NCBI GenBank assembly: GCA_040386335.1
Contig: JAZKFT010000063.1
Location: 1-64,000, forward strand
DNA from: JAZKFT01 sp040386335
GTDB taxonomy: Bacteria > Bacteroidota > Bacteroidia > Chitinophagales > Chitinophagaceae
Direction: 5' to 3'
Length of the DNA: 64,000 bases
Part shown: positions 28,101 to 37,123 of the stretch, one piece after another
Layout of the letters: every line of letters starts with the position of its first letter
Position numbering within the stretch: the first letter of the stretch is position 1
The notes under the pieces: model-generated
Database searches by the model: none
Seen by the model: only the letters and a program-made list of their open reading frames with translations
Told to the model about the DNA's origin: nothing
Translations under genes and position numbers: made by a program

Positions 28101-29109
28101 ACAAAAAATATTCACCCGTTTTTACCAGGTTGATGATTCATCTATACGGTCTTATGGAGGCACGGGTATCGGACTGTCGCTGGTGAAAGAACTGACCGAA
28201 TTGATGCAGGGCACCGTTGAACTGGAAAGTAAACCCGGCGGGCCTACCCGTTTTATGGTTTCGATACCTGTGAAAAAAGCGGTTACTGCTGAGGCGTCGC
28301 AGACCTTAGATGCCCTTCAACCTAAACCGCAACATACGGCTATCCCTGAACAGGATGCTCCCCTGTTGCTGGTGGTAGAAGACAATGATGAACTGCGGTC
28401 TTTTTTGGTAGAAACCATGCGCAACCATTACCGGGTCATTGAAGCTGCTGACGGCCTGAAAGCCTGGGATCTTATATTACTGGAACTTCCGGATATTGTG
28501 ATCAGTGACGTCATGATGCCGGGACAGGATGGTTTCGATCTTTGCCGGATCTGCAAGGCGGACAACCGCACTGCTCATATCGGTTTTATGTTACTCACTT
28601 CAAAAGCCGCCCACGATGCCCGGTTAAAAGGATTGGGAATCGGTGCCGACGATTATATCACCAAACCCTTTAACCTGCAGGAACTGGAATTGCGTACTGC
28701 CAACCTGCTACAGCTACAGCAAAAATTAAGGATCTGGTTGCAGGCTCAGTTGATCAGTACGGCTCCCACCGAACAATTGCCTGAAATTACAGATCCATTC
28801 CTTGCGCAGCTGTACGGGGAAATGGATGCTAAACTTGGCGATGCCGAATTAGGTATCGATCACCTTTGTAAAACCATGGCGATGAGCCGGAGTACCTTAA
28901 ACCGAAAATTAAAATCACTCCTCGATATTTCTACCAACGACCTGATACGCCAGTATCGTTTGCAAAAAGCATCCCGGCTCCTTTCTACGGGCCTGGATGT
29001 TACCACCGTTGCTTACCAGGTCGGTTTTAGCAGCCTCTCCTATTTCGGCCAGTGTTTTAAAGAACAATACGGAATTCCGCCATCAGCCTACACTTCAAGG
29101 CAAAATTGA
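25123..29109 (+). CDS. Hybrid two-component system protein (sensor kinase, receiver, AraC HTH)
   Basis: 1328 residues. Order: signal peptide; propeller repeats (~35-690, e.g. DEDGFIWMATLDGMCRYDG); Y_Y_Y domain (~700-770); membrane helix in WWAYLIYAFIALGIVRWY; HisKA with His837 in NITHEFRTPL; HATPase (DNGPGIPVEQQQKIFTRFYQ); receiver with Asp1129 in DIVISDVMMPGQDG; AraC helix-turn-helix at ~1225-1325. Such proteins usually sense glycans in the periplasm and switch on polysaccharide-use genes. There is no SusC/SusD pair nearby, so the target is unclear; the plus-strand surface protein or the pectate lyase further down are candidates. The start is TTG at 25123 (or GTG a few codons later), without an ATG option. 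Confidence 0.94.
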   Translation: MSKKAGHLFTVFHVLRSFLLLFSFCTLQIVFAQERLFTNQQHFTVEDGLPQSFISGILQDEDGFIWMATLDGMCRYDGRGFKTVRSNPGDSTGLSANVINNLESFHDNIVTVRYSLSQADDFDLRSFKVRRHNMPARLNAIPGARWQTRRLATNTNNWYFMTGDHKGMGWLDSRTGKVYYANRSNGMLQQDTISAIVESAEGKLYLVSEDGVQVSDNSRRKFSRVVFTTHVKKETPGEIANGFSERFSIVSMPGNRLAVADYDKVILLDIDKKTSKVFTPTRVKIEKKFSMNNGLQADVQGQVYFENGGRIFRITETGDMKLLWENTANPTLRISAFFIDRSNVLWLSVNAQGLLKIDLQSSPFQSYKYRAGFVTDILEHAAEKRGLISKPQTYIEASSSFRHARDTKGNLYFTSNWIGENNIYQLSGQVLRKFPHCPGGMLYTALLTMPDDVVRAFDQLSGTWFCWKTPSSLPDKFSLDDSMKIMEVTDARFIGGYTWLTTDKHGLLQYQDRKRMNRFAGVMTKGIMPQTLTEICPDPVDTNKFWIGSRGGGLVLWDLQKGLQRIYTTDDGLPNNTIYCILPDKAGKIWCSTNKGIFRLDVVTGQITAFEKTDGLPGNEFNRAHKFLFPDGRLAFGGLDGYTIFNPADFDFSKKIEDVPVLLTGLQINNLAQDVNLANSVIKEPFSLLSSVELPYNKNNLRFEFAALLYNQPQKIKYRYQLKGADAGWIENGTSNIASYAALRPGHYTLRMNASDRNGLWSDTIKEIDIIIHPPFWATWWAYLIYAFIALGIVRWYFIFREGRLKTEQHLAFEKREAIRLRETDELKDRFFSNITHEFRTPLTLIITPLEKLEQDPSLSAAAISIVKTAQRNSNQLLQLINEFLDFSKLNDGQLTIKLSTGEPDLFTADCVRSFEAAAKEKNITLLFSATGIEGHYLFDQEKWGKIIFNLLSNALKFTPGGGMVSVFLFSPANDHITLEVRDNGPGIPVEQQQKIFTRFYQVDDSSIRSYGGTGIGLSLVKELTELMQGTVELESKPGGPTRFMVSIPVKKAVTAEASQTLDALQPKPQHTAIPEQDAPLLLVVEDNDELRSFLVETMRNHYRVIEAADGLKAWDLILLELPDIVISDVMMPGQDGFDLCRICKADNRTAHIGFMLLTSKAAHDARLKGLGIGADDYITKPFNLQELELRTANLLQLQQKLRIWLQAQLISTAPTEQLPEITDPFLAQLYGEMDAKLGDAELGIDHLCKTMAMSRSTLNRKLKSLLDISTNDLIRQYRLQKASRLLSTGLDVTTVAYQVGFSSLSYFGQCFKEQYGIPPSAYTSRQN

Positions 29110-29129
29110 CTCAAAATTGAGAACATTTG

Positions 29130-29159
29130 AACCGATCCTTATACCTGCCAGGATCGGTT
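29130..29159 (+). terminator. Hairpin after the hybrid sensor gene
   Basis: AACCGATCCT (29130-29139) and AGGATCGGTT (29150-29159) form a perfect 10-bp stem with a 10-base loop, 20 bp after the stop codon. The T-run after it is poor, so it may be a terminator or an RNA-stabilising hairpin. Confidence 0.6.
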
Positions 29160-29541
29160 GGAGGGTACTTTTATAGTATGCAAAAGGTCTTGATTTTTTC
29201 AACTTCATAAACACACATAACATGAAACTGCGGCCAAAATTTTCATGAAAGCTATTTTGCTAACCTCTGGCAATAGCCACTGATTTCTTTGCCAGCCTGC
29301 CAATTCTATTACTATTTCCAATATTCTGTATCCTCTGGGAACTTGCCACTGCTTTATTAAAGAAGCAGCGGCATAGGCCCTGCGGAATAGCGCCTGCCAA
29401 AATATAATATTCCATGGGCAGGTTGTGGTAGCAAAACCTTAATGGTGTATGTTTTTCAATTAGCTAAAGATTTCACCATTCTCGTCCAAATGCCCTTACC
29501 CGAATGCGCCACTTTTTTAACGACGTAAAACGTATCCTAAG
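29160..29541. other. Intergenic, no gene seen
   Basis: Spacer of about 380 bp before the surface-protein gene. A/T-rich patches and a CCTGCGGAATAGCGCCTGCC segment occur, but I see no protein-like frame, tRNA or clear hairpin. The surface-protein promoter is expected near its right end. Confidence 0.4.
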
Positions 29542-32500
29542 ATGACCCCTGTTTTTACCCGCACTACCATTGCCATCAAAAGGCTGAAAATTTCCAGCCT
29601 CCTTTTTACAACATTATTTTTTGCGGTCAATGCATTTTCAGCACCGGTTATTAGCAGCTTTTCGCCCGCCAGCGGACCGGTAGGTACATCCGTTGTCATA
29701 ACCGGTTCAGGCTTCAGTGCAACTGCAGCTCAGAACGTGGTTTTCTTTGGGGCCACAAAAGCCGCAGTAACCGCAGCCTCTGCTAGCAGTATTACAGTTA
29801 CCGTACCCGGGGGTTCTACCTACGAAAAAATTACGGTCACTAACCTTGCCGTGGCTCAAACAGGCTTCTCGGCAAAACCTTTTATTGTAACCCTAAACGG
29901 CAGCGGCCTCTTCAAGCCAAAGCAGGATCTATCTACCGGGTCAATTCCCTATTCCAGCCGCAATACTGATATTGATGGGGATGGTAAGCCCGATATTGTT
30001 GTTGCCAATCAAAGCGGTAACTCGGTATCCGTTATTCGGAATACTTCAGTTGCAGGTGTAGGAAGTTTTGCGGCAAAACTGGACTTTGCAACCGCCAGTA
30101 GTCCCTATACAGTTGCGGTTGGGGATATAGATGGAGATGGAAAACCCGACCTCGTGGTCGCTTGTTTTTTCAATCAGAAGGTATCGGTATTTCGCAACAC
30201 TTCTACACCAGCCTCCATTAGTTTTGACACAAGGGTCGATCTTACCTCAGGGTTCTGCACGTCAGTTGCCATTGCAGATTATGATGGCGATGGAAAACCA
30301 GACCTGGCAGCAGCCTGTCATTCTCCCAACAATGTATTGGTTTTTCGGAATACATCGCCCGCAGCCGGATCGGTGAGTTTTGCAGCCGGGCTTAGTTTCA
30401 CTCCGGGAGCAAGCCCACTATGTATTGCATCCGGCGATATCGACGGCGATGGTAAGGTTGACCTGGTCACAGCCAATTCCGATGGCGGAACGATATCAGT
30501 ACTTCGAAACGGTTCCAGCCCGGGATCTATCAATTTTGCACCAAAAACAGATGCAGCCACGGGGACTGATCCACGTTACTGTATCGTCGGCGATTTTGAC
30601 AATGATGGAAAAATGGATATCGCATCAGCCAATTACGGCTCAGGCACGGTTTCCATTCTGCGCAATGTCTCGTCTTCCGGTTCGGTAACTTTTGGCGTAA
30701 AAACAGACCTTACTACACCTTCCAGTCCAAGATGCCTCGATATGGGTGATATTAATGGTGATGGAAAACCTGATATTGCGATTGGCGTCAACGACCTCCA
30801 GGTAGTTACGTTTAAAAATATTTCGGTTGCAGGAACAATTAACCTCACCGAGCAAATCAACACCGGTACAGGAGGAAATTCCATATCCGTCACGATCGGC
30901 GATTTAGACGGTGATGCAAAGCCTGATCTCTGTGTTACCAATGCCAATGCCAGCAATATCTCTTTTCTTTCGCAGGCCAGCAAATCGCCGGCAATAACCA
31001 GTTTTTCACCTCTTAGTGGTATTGTTGGAAGCAGTGTAGTGATCACCGGAACAGCCTTTAATACAACACCATCTCAAAACATCGTGTTTTTTGGGGCAAC
31101 AAAAGCGACTGTTACTGCTGCCACCGCGACCAGCTTAACGGTTACCGTGCCGTTCGGTTCCACTTACCAGTTAATTTCTGTTACCAACCTGGCCACCAGC
31201 TTAACTGCCTTTTCGGATAAAGTCTTTAACGTCACATTGGCGGGAGGCACCGCTTTTAATCCAAAGCAAGACTTCGCTGTAGGTTTAAATCCACAATCCT
31301 TAACCAGTGGCGACCTGGACGGTGATGGGAAACCGGACCTGGCGATGGTGAATGGCAGTGCCTCCCCGGTTACGGTCATTCGAAATACTTCCAGCGGTGG
31401 GGTGGTCAGCTTTGCTCCAAAACAGGACTTTGGCTCAGGAACGCAGGTGAAAACGGTAACGATCGGCGATTTGGATGGCGATGGAAAACCTGACCTTGCT
31501 GTGTCATCCTGGGGCAGTTCAACCGTGGATATATACCGGAACACTTCTGTACCGGGCAATATTAGCTTCGCTGCACCAGTCGGCTTTTATGCATTCAATT
31601 TCCCGCAAAGTGTGGACATCGACGATCTTGATGGTGATGGAAAACCAGACCTGGCGGTAGCCTGCGGAATGGACAGGGTGGTCATTTTGCGGAACATATC
31701 TTCTCCTGGTACCATCTTGTTTGATCCGGAAATTGAAATCTCAACACCCAACTACTCTGAGGCAGTGAGCCTGGCCGACATCGATGGTGATGGTAAACCC
31801 GACCTGGCAGTGACGAATGATGCATCAGGAAACATGTCACTGTTGCGAAATACTTCCTACCCCGGCAATATTCGTTTCGCGACCAGGATCGATTTCGTTA
31901 CTGGTCTGAACCCTGGGAAAGTAGTGGTTGCTGATATCGATGGGGATGGAAAATTCGATGTATCTGTGACAGGAAGAACGAATTACATTGTTTCCGTTTT
32001 TAGAAATACATCCACACCCGGCGTACTTAGCCTGGCACCAAAAGTTGATTTTACCACTCCAAACAACCCAAACTCCCTTAGCATTGGTGATGTAGACGGA
32101 GATGGAAAACCAGACCTGGCCACGGCTAATTATTATTCAGCCTCAGCGTCATTGCTGAAAAACACTTCCAGTCCCGGAACGATCAGTTTTGCCCCCCGGA
32201 TCGATTGGGCTACAACAGTTAACCCCGAATCGGTTGTAATTGGTGATATTGATGCCGACGGGAAACCAGATTTGTCGGTGCTTTCCTATGTCGGTACGTT
32301 ATCTGTTTTTAAACAGTATGCTGTTATTCCACCACCTACCATAACTGCTATCTCACCAGCAAGCGGTGCTGTTGGAAGCAGTGTCGTTATTTCCGGAACC
32401 AATTTCAATACAACGGCAGTTAACAACATCGTTTTTTTTGGCGCAACAAGAGCAACCGTTACTGCCGCCACTGCCAACAGCTTAACGGTTACTGTACCCT

Positions 32501-34128
32501 TAGGGTCAACCTATCAAGTTATTTCGGCTACCAACCTGGCCAGTAACCTCACCGCTTTTTCGGATAAGATCTTTAATGTCACGCTGGCCGGCGCCACCAA
32601 TTTTAATCCTAAACAGGATCTTGATATTGGTCCGCTTCGATTCTCACTTGCCATGGGTGACCTGGATAGTGATGGAAAACCCGACTTTGCGATGTTGAAC
32701 TATAGTGCTACCCCAATCACGGTTATTCGAAATACTTCCACCGCAGGCGTTATTAGCTTTGCCCCCCGGCAGGACTTTGGCTCTGGGACTTCGCTACAAA
32801 TGGTAAGGATCGGGGATTTGGACGGCGACGGAAAACCCGACCTGGCAGTGTCAGGTGAGACTAGCCGAACCGTGGACATCTACAGGAACACGTCTGTTCC
32901 CGGCACTATTAGTTTTGCCGGGCCGGTTAGCTTTGGCGTTTCCCTATACCCGAAACAGATAGCCATCGACGATATCGACGGTGATGGAAAGCCGGACCTG
33001 GCGGTAGCGAGCGGGCCGAACAGGGTGGTCGTTTTACGAAACCTGTCAAGTGCCGGCAATATCTTGTTTGATACAAAAATGGAATTTGCAACGATTGACT
33101 ATTCCAGCTCAGTCGGCCTGGGAGATATTGACGGGGATGGAAAACCTGACATGGTGGTAACTAACAATGTAGGCGGAAGTCTGTCGCTGTTTCGGAATAC
33201 TTCTATACCTGGTAACATCAGTTTTGCTGCGAGGGTTGATTTACCTACAGGAGCCAGTCCTGGTATGTTGTTGATTGCTGATATTGATGGAGATGGAAAA
33301 TCGGACGTATCAGTATCTATAGGAGGTGCTGATCTTATTTCCGTCTTTAGAAATGTATCCACCCCCGGCACCATCAACATGGCGCCGAAAATTGATTTCG
33401 CCACGCCCGACCAGCCGGCAGGGTTTGACATTGGTGATGTAGACGGTGACGGAAAACCTGACCTGGCAACGACAAACTTTTATGCTACTTCAGCATCATT
33501 GCTAAAAAATACCAGTAGTCCCGGCAACATCAGTTTTGCCACCCGGATCGATTTGGTCGCACCGTTTAATCCAGGATCGGTGGCGATTGGCGATATCGAC
33601 GGAGACGGAAAACCAGATTTAACAGTACTCTCCGTTCGCGATATATTATCAGTGCTTCGTCAAAAGGTTATTGTTCCGCCTCCCACAGGCAACCCCTCAC
33701 AATCGTTTTGTGCATCCATTTCTCCCAAAGTATCTGACCTGGCTGCAACAGGTACCGCTATTAAATGGTATAGTGCAGGCAACGTGTTACTGGAAGCTGC
33801 GACGCCGCTTGCAAATGCAACAACCTATTATGCCAGTCAAACGGTAAATGGTAATGAATCGGAGCAGCGATTGGCGGTTACGGTTACCATCAATGCTGCA
33901 GGTACGAATATTACCTGGCTGGGTGTCACAAACAATTGGCACAGTACAGCCAACTGGAGTAATGCAACGGTACCAAATACCTGTATGAATGTGATCGTTA
34001 ACAGCGGAGCTGGTATTGTAATGCCGGTGGTAACCGGACTAACTGGCGCATGTAATAAATTAACCCTTAATAACGGAGCCACGATAACGATTGCTGCAGG
34101 TGCGAAACTGCTGATTGTCTCTCAGTAA
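29542..34128 (+). CDS. Giant surface protein with three TIG and many FG-GAP/VCBS repeats
   Basis: 1528 residues with a signal peptide ending near ...FFAVNAFSA. Three modules each start with an IPT/TIG domain (FSPASGPVGTSVVITG at ~38; FSPLSGIVGSSVVITG at ~485; ISPASGAVGSSVVISG at ~935). Each is followed by a row of FG-GAP units with the calcium-loop motif DIDGDGKPDL, about ten in modules 2 and 3. Modules 2 and 3 align nearly end to end over ~450 residues, a recent internal duplication. A PKD/Ig-like stretch and a beta tail end the protein (LTLNNGATITIAAGAKLLI); no T9SS sorting tail is obvious. Calcium-binding adhesion or glycan binding is likely but unproven. Its last ~75 residues resemble the orphan tail at 39891. 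Confidence 0.92.
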   Translation: MTPVFTRTTIAIKRLKISSLLFTTLFFAVNAFSAPVISSFSPASGPVGTSVVITGSGFSATAAQNVVFFGATKAAVTAASASSITVTVPGGSTYEKITVTNLAVAQTGFSAKPFIVTLNGSGLFKPKQDLSTGSIPYSSRNTDIDGDGKPDIVVANQSGNSVSVIRNTSVAGVGSFAAKLDFATASSPYTVAVGDIDGDGKPDLVVACFFNQKVSVFRNTSTPASISFDTRVDLTSGFCTSVAIADYDGDGKPDLAAACHSPNNVLVFRNTSPAAGSVSFAAGLSFTPGASPLCIASGDIDGDGKVDLVTANSDGGTISVLRNGSSPGSINFAPKTDAATGTDPRYCIVGDFDNDGKMDIASANYGSGTVSILRNVSSSGSVTFGVKTDLTTPSSPRCLDMGDINGDGKPDIAIGVNDLQVVTFKNISVAGTINLTEQINTGTGGNSISVTIGDLDGDAKPDLCVTNANASNISFLSQASKSPAITSFSPLSGIVGSSVVITGTAFNTTPSQNIVFFGATKATVTAATATSLTVTVPFGSTYQLISVTNLATSLTAFSDKVFNVTLAGGTAFNPKQDFAVGLNPQSLTSGDLDGDGKPDLAMVNGSASPVTVIRNTSSGGVVSFAPKQDFGSGTQVKTVTIGDLDGDGKPDLAVSSWGSSTVDIYRNTSVPGNISFAAPVGFYAFNFPQSVDIDDLDGDGKPDLAVACGMDRVVILRNISSPGTILFDPEIEISTPNYSEAVSLADIDGDGKPDLAVTNDASGNMSLLRNTSYPGNIRFATRIDFVTGLNPGKVVVADIDGDGKFDVSVTGRTNYIVSVFRNTSTPGVLSLAPKVDFTTPNNPNSLSIGDVDGDGKPDLATANYYSASASLLKNTSSPGTISFAPRIDWATTVNPESVVIGDIDADGKPDLSVLSYVGTLSVFKQYAVIPPPTITAISPASGAVGSSVVISGTNFNTTAVNNIVFFGATRATVTAATANSLTVTVPLGSTYQVISATNLASNLTAFSDKIFNVTLAGATNFNPKQDLDIGPLRFSLAMGDLDSDGKPDFAMLNYSATPITVIRNTSTAGVISFAPRQDFGSGTSLQMVRIGDLDGDGKPDLAVSGETSRTVDIYRNTSVPGTISFAGPVSFGVSLYPKQIAIDDIDGDGKPDLAVASGPNRVVVLRNLSSAGNILFDTKMEFATIDYSSSVGLGDIDGDGKPDMVVTNNVGGSLSLFRNTSIPGNISFAARVDLPTGASPGMLLIADIDGDGKSDVSVSIGGADLISVFRNVSTPGTINMAPKIDFATPDQPAGFDIGDVDGDGKPDLATTNFYATSASLLKNTSSPGNISFATRIDLVAPFNPGSVAIGDIDGDGKPDLTVLSVRDILSVLRQKVIVPPPTGNPSQSFCASISPKVSDLAATGTAIKWYSAGNVLLEAATPLANATTYYASQTVNGNESEQRLAVTVTINAAGTNITWLGVTNNWHSTANWSNATVPNTCMNVIVNSGAGIVMPVVTGLTGACNKLTLNNGATITIAAGAKLLIVSQ

Positions 34129-34275
34129 TTAGTTGCAATCGTTTAATTTCTAAATAAATACCCGGTATGATTTTCAACTGTTGGCGTAGTAATTTTGGGG
34201 ATAAAGTCCGCCAGCCGTTGAAAATCATTTCGGGTTACTATCTTACCTTTTTGAGAGGCGTTTTTAGAACGAAAA

Positions 34276-34769
<494 letters not shown>

Positions 34770-34773
<4 letters not shown>

Positions 34774-35090
34774 TTTTTTTGTTTTTTAATGGTTGATAAT
34801 ACGGTGTCAAGTTGATTGAAGCGGGTTTCCCAAATTTTCCTGAACTGGGCTATCCAATTGTCTATCTCCTGCATTTTGGGGGGATTAAAGTGATAATAGA
34901 TTTCTCTGCCGGAAGGTTCCGGTTTAATCAATTCACAATCCTGTAATACTTTAATATGTTTTGATACTGCCTGCCGGCTCATCTCGAATTTTTCTGCCAT
35001 TGCATTGGGCGTTAATGCCTGGATAGCAATTAAGGCTAAAATAGCCCTGCGCGTCGGGTCTGCTATGGCCTGGAATATATCTTGCTTCAT
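34770..35090 (-). CDS. ArsR-family transcriptional repressor
   Basis: About 106 residues from the ATG at 35090; the frame continues upstream into the operator DNA, so the longer start is unlikely. Winged helix: QAIADPTRRAILALIA, then MAEKFEMSRQAVSKHIKVLQ as recognition helix, then YYHFNPPKMQEI. The metal-binding CxC of arsenic sensors is missing, so it is of the ligand- or stress-responsive kind that pairs with SRPBCC proteins. It overlaps the SRPBCC gene by 4 bp. Likely autoregulated through the palindromes just upstream. Confidence 0.92.
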
Positions 35091-35111
35091 TTTTTTCAAT
35101 ATTTTAATTAC

Positions 35112-35153
35112 GCAACCTTCGGGTTGCAAATATATATGCAACTTTTGGGTTGC
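35112..35153. promoter_or_regulatory. Twin palindromic operator of the ArsR-SRPBCC pair
   Basis: Two inverted repeats, GCAACC-TTCG-GGTTGC (35112-35127) and GCAACT-TTTG-GGTTGC (35138-35153, one mismatch), lie 26 bp centre to centre in an A/T-rich stretch 22-63 bp before the ArsR start. Spacing and half-site length suit two ArsR dimers on one face of the helix. I infer binding; it has not been shown. Confidence 0.75.
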
Positions 35154-35493
35154 GCAAATTTATCATCAATTATTTTTACTAAGCTAAATGGTTGGGAAGG
35201 TTATTGTTGGGGCTACAATGAGATCTAACGTACAAGGCTGGTGCTGTGCTGGATGTAATAACGTCCGGACCGGACCTGCCAGGGGTGGGACTATTTTTAC
35301 AATGCCTAACTTCGGTAAAATGCGACCAATGATGGCCGATGGAAAAACTCCTAACATGATACCGAAATCCGATAGTGCAGGCATTGCGGACAATGCTGTG
35401 CAATATTTTGACACGACGGCGCAAACATATCTCCCGGCCGGTTTGCAGCCAGCCAGCCCTGGATACAGGGCCTTGCAGAAAGCAGTCACGAAT

Positions 35494-37023
35494 ATGAAAA
35501 GATCCGGCCGCGCTATCACCCCGGGCTTAGCTTTGTTTGTCGTGTTATGCATAGGCGGGCAAGCATTTGCACAAAATGGCAACAATCCATCGGGACAGCC
35601 TGAAGCCGGTCAAATACCTCCGCATCCACCGCGGCTGCCTGAAGGTGTTATTCCTGCCTTTCCCGGCGCCTGGGGAGCTGGGATGTTTACCACTGGAGGA
35701 CGTGGAGGCAACACCATTGCAGTTACAAATCTTAATGATAATGGTGACGGGAGCCTGCGTGCTGCGCTGGAAACAAAGGGACCCCGTATCGTGGTGTTTC
35801 GCGTAGCAGGCACGATCAAACTTGCTGCAGATCTTAATATCAATCATCCCGATATAACTATAGCCGGCCAGTCTGCGCCTGGCGATGGAATTTGTGTTGC
35901 AGGAACACTCAATATCAATACACATAATGTTATCATCCGCCATCTGCGTGTACGGCGTGGTGTTCCAACCGGGGGACAGGGAGATGATAATATCGGCGGT
36001 AACCCACACCATCACATCATCATCGACCATTGTTCTACAAGCTGGGGTATGGACGAAAACATTTCGCTCTACCGGCATATGCGGCCATCATTGGACGGAA
36101 AAACACAGATTAAAGATCCCGCGGAAAATATCACGGTGCAATGGACGATCTCCAGTGAAGCACTGGATGCCAAAGGGCATGCTTTCGGCGGAACCTGGGG
36201 AGGCAACCCTTCTACATTTCATCATAACCTTTTCGCCAGTAATACTGCCCGAAACCCATCCATCGGGATGTCGGGTCCTTTTGATTTCCGATACAATGTC
36301 GTTTTCAACTGGCGCCACCGTTCAATAGATGGCGGCGATGAAACCTCCATGGTCAATCTAATCAACAACTATTTCAAACCCGGGCCTGCCACCAATGACA
36401 ACATACGCGACGTGTTTGCCCGCATCGAACAGCGTAGTATGTATTCGCCGGGAAGCGCATGGGCGGAAGGTGGCTGGTATACAAAGGCTGCTGTCCGGCC
36501 GGGTAAATGGTATGTGGCCGGCAATATCATGCACGGAAACCAGGAGGTGATCAACAAGAACTGGGCGGGAATGCGTGGCCCTGAGAACCTTGCCCGTGTG
36601 AATACGCCTTTCGAAGGCTGGCCCGTAAGCCCGCACCAAACGGCCGGGGTCGTCTTCGAGGCCGTATTGGCGAAAGCTGGCGCCACCCTACCTAAACGGG
36701 ATGCTGTCGATACCCGCGTTACAAATATGGTACGCACAGGAACCCCTGCGACAGCAACAGGTATCATCAAAGATGTATCAGAAGTAGGAGGGTACCCAAA
36801 CCTCAGCTTCAATCCTGGCCAGGTTCCTGCCGACAGCGATGGCGATGGTATGCCAGACGATTGGGAAATTAAAAACAAGCTGAATTCTAAGGAATTTAAA
36901 GATGCTGCGTTGGATACAGACGGCGACGGATACACAAATATTGAGGAATTTCTTAACGGTACAAATCCACAGGAAAAGATCAATTACCGCAACCTGGGCA
37001 ACAATATCGATTCGATCAGTTAA
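35494..37023 (+). CDS. Pectate lyase-like protein (PL1-type beta helix)
   Basis: About 509 residues from the ATG at 35494, picked because a signal peptide starts there (MKRSGRAITPGLALFVVLCI...AFAQ). The frame is open 102 codons further upstream but that part is not family-like. The right-handed beta helix is recognisable: FPGAWGAGMFTTGGRGG, VTNLNDNGDGSLRAALE, VIIRHLRVRRG, IIIDHCSTSWGMDENIS, FHHNLFASNTARNPS. The C-terminal part has two EF-hand/dockerin-like calcium loops (DSDGDGMPDDWE, DTDGDGYTNIEE). It should cleave pectate or a similar polyuronate outside the cytoplasm. The lone plus-strand gene is divergent from the ArsR pair. Confidence 0.88.
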   Translation: MKRSGRAITPGLALFVVLCIGGQAFAQNGNNPSGQPEAGQIPPHPPRLPEGVIPAFPGAWGAGMFTTGGRGGNTIAVTNLNDNGDGSLRAALETKGPRIVVFRVAGTIKLAADLNINHPDITIAGQSAPGDGICVAGTLNINTHNVIIRHLRVRRGVPTGGQGDDNIGGNPHHHIIIDHCSTSWGMDENISLYRHMRPSLDGKTQIKDPAENITVQWTISSEALDAKGHAFGGTWGGNPSTFHHNLFASNTARNPSIGMSGPFDFRYNVVFNWRHRSIDGGDETSMVNLINNYFKPGPATNDNIRDVFARIEQRSMYSPGSAWAEGGWYTKAAVRPGKWYVAGNIMHGNQEVINKNWAGMRGPENLARVNTPFEGWPVSPHQTAGVVFEAVLAKAGATLPKRDAVDTRVTNMVRTGTPATATGIIKDVSEVGGYPNLSFNPGQVPADSDGDGMPDDWEIKNKLNSKEFKDAALDTDGDGYTNIEEFLNGTNPQEKINYRNLGNNIDSIS

Positions 37024-37123
37024 ACATTTCCCGACGAAAAAACCCCGGTGAAAAAACTGACTGGGAATAGTGTAATTAATCCGCGTTAGCACTAAACCCC
37101 ATGTTGTTAATTACAGCAATCAT

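Noticed and set aside
29542..34128. T9SS cargo call for the 1528-residue protein
   Set aside because: I looked for the type A sorting tail (PNP...K) and did not find it; the end is a different beta tail.
35184..35585. 133-codon minus frame opposite the lyase leader
   Set aside because: Hydrophobic and Pro-rich but antisense to a clear signal peptide; likely a shadow of the GC-rich stretch.
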